Source of the DNA: Candidatus Rokuibacteriota bacterium
GTDB taxonomy: Bacteria > Methylomirabilota > Methylomirabilia > Rokubacteriales > CSP1-6
Assembly: GCA_003220685.1 (NCBI GenBank)
Contig: QHTE01000053.1
Span: 128,893-192,892 of the forward strand
Direction of reading: 5' to 3'
DNA: 64,000 nucleotides
Below the pieces are notes generated by a model. It worked only from the letters and a program-made list of their open reading frames with translations. It did no database searches and was not told where the DNA came from. Position 1 is the stretch's first letter, and each line of letters starts with the position of its first letter. Below, piece by piece: positions 60,931-64,000 of the stretch. A program made the translations under genes and the position numbers.

Positions 60931-61501
60931 GGTTCTCGACGGTGCCGTCTGCGGAAGCTTCTTCAGCGGCGACTTCTACCGGTGGTTCACCTGGCCGCTG
61001 ACGAACAGCATCGTCCTTCACATGTGCCGCCGTCATGGGATCGACTTCAATTTTCTGGGCTGCATCATGGTGCGCACGATGTGGGAGGAGCAGCGACAGA
61101 AGGAGCTCATGGCCAACCGGGCGGCGCTCATGGCCACGACGCTCGGGGCGGCGGGGGCCATCGTCACGCCGACGCTGCGCGGCCAGCGGATGCTGGACAC
61201 GATGGCCGTCGTCCGCGCGTGCGAGGACGCCGGCGTCAAGACCGTGCTCATCACGGAGGAAGAGGATGACGAGGACGGCGCGGCGCCGCCGCTGCTGGTC
61301 ACGGCGCCGGACGGCGTCGGCCTCGTCTCGACGGGTGACGGCAGCGCGCCCGGACCTTTCCCGCCGGTGCAGCGCGTGATCGGCGCCGGGCCGATCGGCG
61401 ACCACTGGTACGCCGAGCAGCCGGCGCCTCACGGCCGGTACGGGACGAGCCACCTCAACGACGTCTGGGGATTCTCGCTCCTGTCCTGTGTGGACTACTA
61501 G
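60930..61501 (+). pseudogene. GrdE-like component B alpha/beta subunit, C-terminal part
   Basis: In the next frame DGAVCGSFFSGDFYRWFTWP, LHMCRRHGIDFNFLGCIMVR, LGAAGAIVTPTLRGQRMLDT, CEDAGVKTVLITEEEDDEDG and FPPVQRVIGAGPIG resemble the C-terminal part of GrdE-type proprotein subunits (GVKTVIIT and LPP-RVIG motifs). The N-terminal 200 or so residues, including the part where GrdE is processed, are absent. Together with the preceding gene it marks a grdB-grdE locus collapsed by one deletion. The last residues are FSLLSCVDY. Confidence 0.7.
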
Positions 61502-61605
61502 CCTGGCCCCGCCTTGCCCAAGGTGTCCCGAGCTTTGACAGGTGTTCGTCGGGGCTGATAGCCTGCTGGCCATTCGCGACCCTTCCAACGTGCAGGAGGA
61601 CCCCC

Positions 61606-62682
61606 ATGCATGAGGACATCTCCCGTCGAGACGTGCTGCAGGCGATGGGGCTGGGCGCGGTCGCGATCGCGCTCGCCGAGCTGGGCGGGGCGCGGCCAGC
61701 CTGGGCCGAGGATGCGTTCACCATCGCCTCGACGGGAGGGTCCTGGGGCGACGGCTTGAAGCAGGCCTACGTGGTGAACGCCGGCTTCGAGAAGCGCTTC
61801 AACGCCCAGGTCAGCTACGCGCACATGATCGACTCGGTGATCGCGACCAAGGCGATAGCGCAGTGCGGGAATCCGCCGTTCACAGTCCCGGCGCTCCTGA
61901 ACGCCGAGGCGGTGATGCTGGCGGAGGGCGGCTGTCTTCAAGATTACGATCTCGGCGTCGTCACCAACTACCAGGACCTGCTGCCCGGCACTTTCGAGGC
62001 CCCTCGGGCGGGTCTCAAGTCCTACTGGGCGGCGCACACCCAGATCATCATGGGCCTCGTCTACAACACCAAGCAGGTGACGGCGAAGCCGACCTCGTTC
62101 ATGGACCTGGGGAGCGCGAAGTACAAGGGCAAGATCGCCATCCCGGCCTATGGCTGGGTCGGCATCCAGTGGCTGCACGCGCTGAACCAGTCCCTGGGCG
62201 GCTCCCCCGACCAGATCGACCCGGGCATGAAGGCGATCGCCGAGCTCGTCAAGAAGAACGACGCGATCGTCATGGAGAACACAGATGTGACGCTCAAGGC
62301 CTTCACGCGCGAGGAGATCTGGATGATGCCGTTCTGGAACGGACGGTGCTTCTCGCTGCAGGCCGAGGGTGTGCCGGTCGACATCGTCTACCCCAGAGGC
62401 AGCTTCCAGGTAGGCAACGGGTTCCCGATCCTCAAGGGCACGAAGTTCGAGCGCCAGGCACAGCACTTCGTCAACATCACCCTGGATGCGGACTACCAGA
62501 TCGAGATGACGCGGCGGTTCCGGTATCCTCCGTCCAACAAGAAGGCGAAGCTCCCGCCGGAGATGGCGCACTATGCCCTGAAGGACGCCGACCTCAAGGC
62601 CATGATGCCGCTCGATTTCCAGAAGATGAACCAGCATCGCGCTGCCTATCTCGCCCGCTGGAACAAAGAGGTCCTGGGCTAG
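61606..62682 (+). CDS. ABC transporter substrate-binding protein, polyamine/iron type, Tat-exported
   Basis: The 358-residue protein has a twin-arginine signal SRRDVLQAMGLGAVAIAL at 6-23, cleavage near AWAE, then a PotD/AfuA-like fold: FTIASTGGSWGDGLKQAYVV, AHTQIIMGLVYNTKQVTAKP, KIAIPAYGWVGIQWLHALNQ, IWMMPFWNGRCFSLQAEGVP and FPILKGTKFERQAQHFVNI. It would bind a small cationic or metal-chelate ligand. With the ATPase and permease downstream it forms a PotABCD-like importer. Confidence 0.88.
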   Translation: MHEDISRRDVLQAMGLGAVAIALAELGGARPAWAEDAFTIASTGGSWGDGLKQAYVVNAGFEKRFNAQVSYAHMIDSVIATKAIAQCGNPPFTVPALLNAEAVMLAEGGCLQDYDLGVVTNYQDLLPGTFEAPRAGLKSYWAAHTQIIMGLVYNTKQVTAKPTSFMDLGSAKYKGKIAIPAYGWVGIQWLHALNQSLGGSPDQIDPGMKAIAELVKKNDAIVMENTDVTLKAFTREEIWMMPFWNGRCFSLQAEGVPVDIVYPRGSFQVGNGFPILKGTKFERQAQHFVNITLDADYQIEMTRRFRYPPSNKKAKLPPEMAHYALKDADLKAMMPLDFQKMNQHRAAYLARWNKEVLG

Positions 62683-62687
62683 GGGTC

Positions 62688-63770
62688 GTGCCCGGCCAGC
62701 TCGAGGTGAGGGGGCTGACCAAGCGGTTTTCGCCTCAGGTCACGGTCGGTCCCCTGTCGTTCGAGGTGATGGAGGGCGAGTTCTTCTCGTTGCTCGGGCC
62801 CAGCGGCTGCGGTAAGACGACGACGCTACGCTGCATCGCCGGGTTCGAGGAGCCGTCCGAGGGTTCGGTGCTCCTGGGCGGCCACAGGCTCGACGGTCGG
62901 CCTCCGCACCGCCGTGACGTCGGACTCGTGTTCCAGACCTATGCCCTGTTCCCGCACCTGACGGTCTTCGACAACATCGCGTTCGGCCTGCGGCTACGAA
63001 AGGCCGGAAAGCCGGAGATCGAGCGCCGGGTGGGGCAGATGCTGGAGCTCGTCGACCTGCCGAACCTGGCCGAGCGCTACCCGTCTCAGCTGTCGGGCGG
63101 GCAGCAGCAACGCGTCGCCATCGCCCGCTCGCTGGTGCTGGAGCCGAGCCTGCTCCTCTTCGACGAGCCCCTGTCCAACCTCGACCTCAAGCTACGCATC
63201 CAGATGCGCTACGAGCTACGCGATCTGCAACGGCGGCTCGGCAAGACCGCGGTCTACGTCACCCACGACCAGACCGAGGCGCTCGCCCTGTCCGACCGCA
63301 TCGCCGTCCTGTCGCAGGGCCGGATCGAGCAGATCGGCACGCCGAACGAGATCTACGAGTCCCCGGCGAGCGCCTTCGTCGCGGATTTCATCGGCAGCTC
63401 CAATCTCCTCACGGCATGGGTCCGCGGCCAGAACGGCGGCGATACCACCCTGGAGACCGAGCACGGCCTCGTCCTCACCCTCCCCCGCGTTGCCGACGTG
63501 TCGGGCGCGACGGTGACCCTGCTGCTGCGCCCCGAGCGGTTCCAGGTCGCCGCTATCGGCGAGTCCGACCAGATCGTCGCCAATCGCTTCCGGGCGCGCG
63601 TGCGGGACGTCACCTACATGGGAGAGGACCTCCACCTGCGCGTCCTCGCGCTCGAGAAGCAGCCCTTGCTCGTGTCCATCAAGAACAGCAAAGGGACGCG
63701 CGCCATCGTCCCGGGCGTCGCCATCGAGCTGGCGATCGATCCCGAGGACATCCACATCCTGCGACGCTAG
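62688..63770 (+). CDS. ABC transporter ATP-binding protein, PotA/FbpC type
   Basis: The 360-residue ATPase starts at a GTG 5 bp after the binding-protein stop. Walker A GPSGCGKTT (about 43), Q-loop VFQTYALFPHLTV, signature LSGGQQQRV, Walker B LLLFDEPLSNLD and switch YVTHDQTEAL are intact. The C-terminal TOBE-like domain has VTLLLRPERFQVAAI and VRDVTYMGEDLHLRVLALEK. It energises the permease at 63779. Confidence 0.92.
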   Translation: MPGQLEVRGLTKRFSPQVTVGPLSFEVMEGEFFSLLGPSGCGKTTTLRCIAGFEEPSEGSVLLGGHRLDGRPPHRRDVGLVFQTYALFPHLTVFDNIAFGLRLRKAGKPEIERRVGQMLELVDLPNLAERYPSQLSGGQQQRVAIARSLVLEPSLLLFDEPLSNLDLKLRIQMRYELRDLQRRLGKTAVYVTHDQTEALALSDRIAVLSQGRIEQIGTPNEIYESPASAFVADFIGSSNLLTAWVRGQNGGDTTLETEHGLVLTLPRVADVSGATVTLLLRPERFQVAAIGESDQIVANRFRARVRDVTYMGEDLHLRVLALEKQPLLVSIKNSKGTRAIVPGVAIELAIDPEDIHILRR

Positions 63771-63778
63771 GGCGCGCG

Positions 63779-64000
63779 ATGGAGGGAGGACGGCCCTCGC
63801 CATACTGGGCGCTGTTCGTCGGCCCCTACGGCGCCTACCTGCTGCTGTTCCTCGTCCTGCCCTTCGTCAACGTGGCGCTCCTCAGCGTGTACCTCCACTC
63901 GCCGACCAAGATCGCGGTGGCCGAGTTCACCGGCACGAACTACGCCAAGCTCTGGGAGGTGTACTACGCCACCCTGTTCCTGCGCACGCTCCGGCTCTCG
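63779..64000 (+). CDS. ABC transporter permease, PotB/FbpB type (3' end outside window)
   Basis: The 74 codons present read MEGGRPSPYWALFVGPYGAY and LLLFLVLPFVNVALLSVYLH, the first membrane helix of a PotB-type permease, then YYATLFLRTLRLS. ATG at 63779 lies 8 bp after the ATPase stop. The gene continues beyond the window. Confidence 0.85.
   Translation, partial: MEGGRPSPYWALFVGPYGAYLLLFLVLPFVNVALLSVYLHSPTKIAVAEFTGTNYAKLWEVYYATLFLRTLRLS

Noticed and set aside
1..64000. tRNA or rRNA genes, insertion sequences, prophage or integrase genes
   Set aside because: No such sequence was recognised on either strand by reading; a tRNAscan or Infernal search would be needed to exclude short RNAs fully.

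Overview
This is a very GC-rich bacterial chromosomal segment with no rRNA, tRNA, phage, integrase, transposase or CRISPR signal. Gene content (dipeptide-type ABC transport, many luciferase-like flavin oxidoreductases, CaiB/BaiF CoA-transferase, archaeal-type prolyl-tRNA synthetase, AOR-family tungsten enzyme, UGSC-type selenoprotein, glycine-reductase-like genes) resembles soil or subsurface lineages such as Rokubacteria/Methylomirabilota. That placement is inference; no phylogenetic marker was analysed.

Layout. 1-2.2 kb: 5' part of a DMSO-reductase-family molybdoenzyme and a lytic transglycosylase (minus). 2.2-8.6 kb: a dpp/opp-type peptide ABC operon with a good promoter, a second and internally deleted binding-protein gene, and three kinds of GC-rich intergenic repeat. 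8.6-11.7 kb: dinB, a patatin lipoprotein, a coiled-coil protein. 11.7-16.8 kb: an unknown 520-aa protein, a metallo-beta-lactamase (MBL) protein and an FMN-dependent alpha-hydroxyacid oxidase (minus), divergent from a frameshifted LVIVD-repeat gene that runs into proS. 18-27 kb: small catabolic genes mixed with broken ones (EamA, DUF1330, SDR, luciferase-like). 27-31.5 kb: a 548-codon selenoprotein read through an in-frame UGA with a bSECIS-like hairpin, followed by a TPM-domain protein and a pair of 5'-truncated genes. 31.5-39.7 kb: a thioredoxin-like protein, an envelope protein, and a tandem duplication of a promoter-porin-yqeC unit in which one yqeC has decayed. 40-56 kb: MFS, a second MBL paralogue, GNAT, AOR plus MoaD, luciferase-like oxidoreductases, an enolase-superfamily protein, dehydrogenases, an xanthine-dehydrogenase-type molybdoenzyme, an amidohydrolase and a LysR regulator. 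56-64 kb: a fused two-half ABC exporter, a grdB/grdE-like locus collapsed by deletion, and the start of a polyamine/iron-type ABC importer.

Themes. (1) Selenium and molybdenum/tungsten biochemistry recurs: UGSC selenoprotein, YqeC, grdB/grdE remnants, three Mo/W enzymes and a MoaD-like carrier. (2) At least ten genes are damaged, mostly by internal or terminal deletions rather than point mutations, and two carry single-base frameshifts. (3) Two families of dispersed GC-rich intergenic repeats plus a 39-bp tandem array are present. (4) Several genes have a TAnnnT-type -10 box 6-11 nt before the start codon, which suggests leaderless transcripts.
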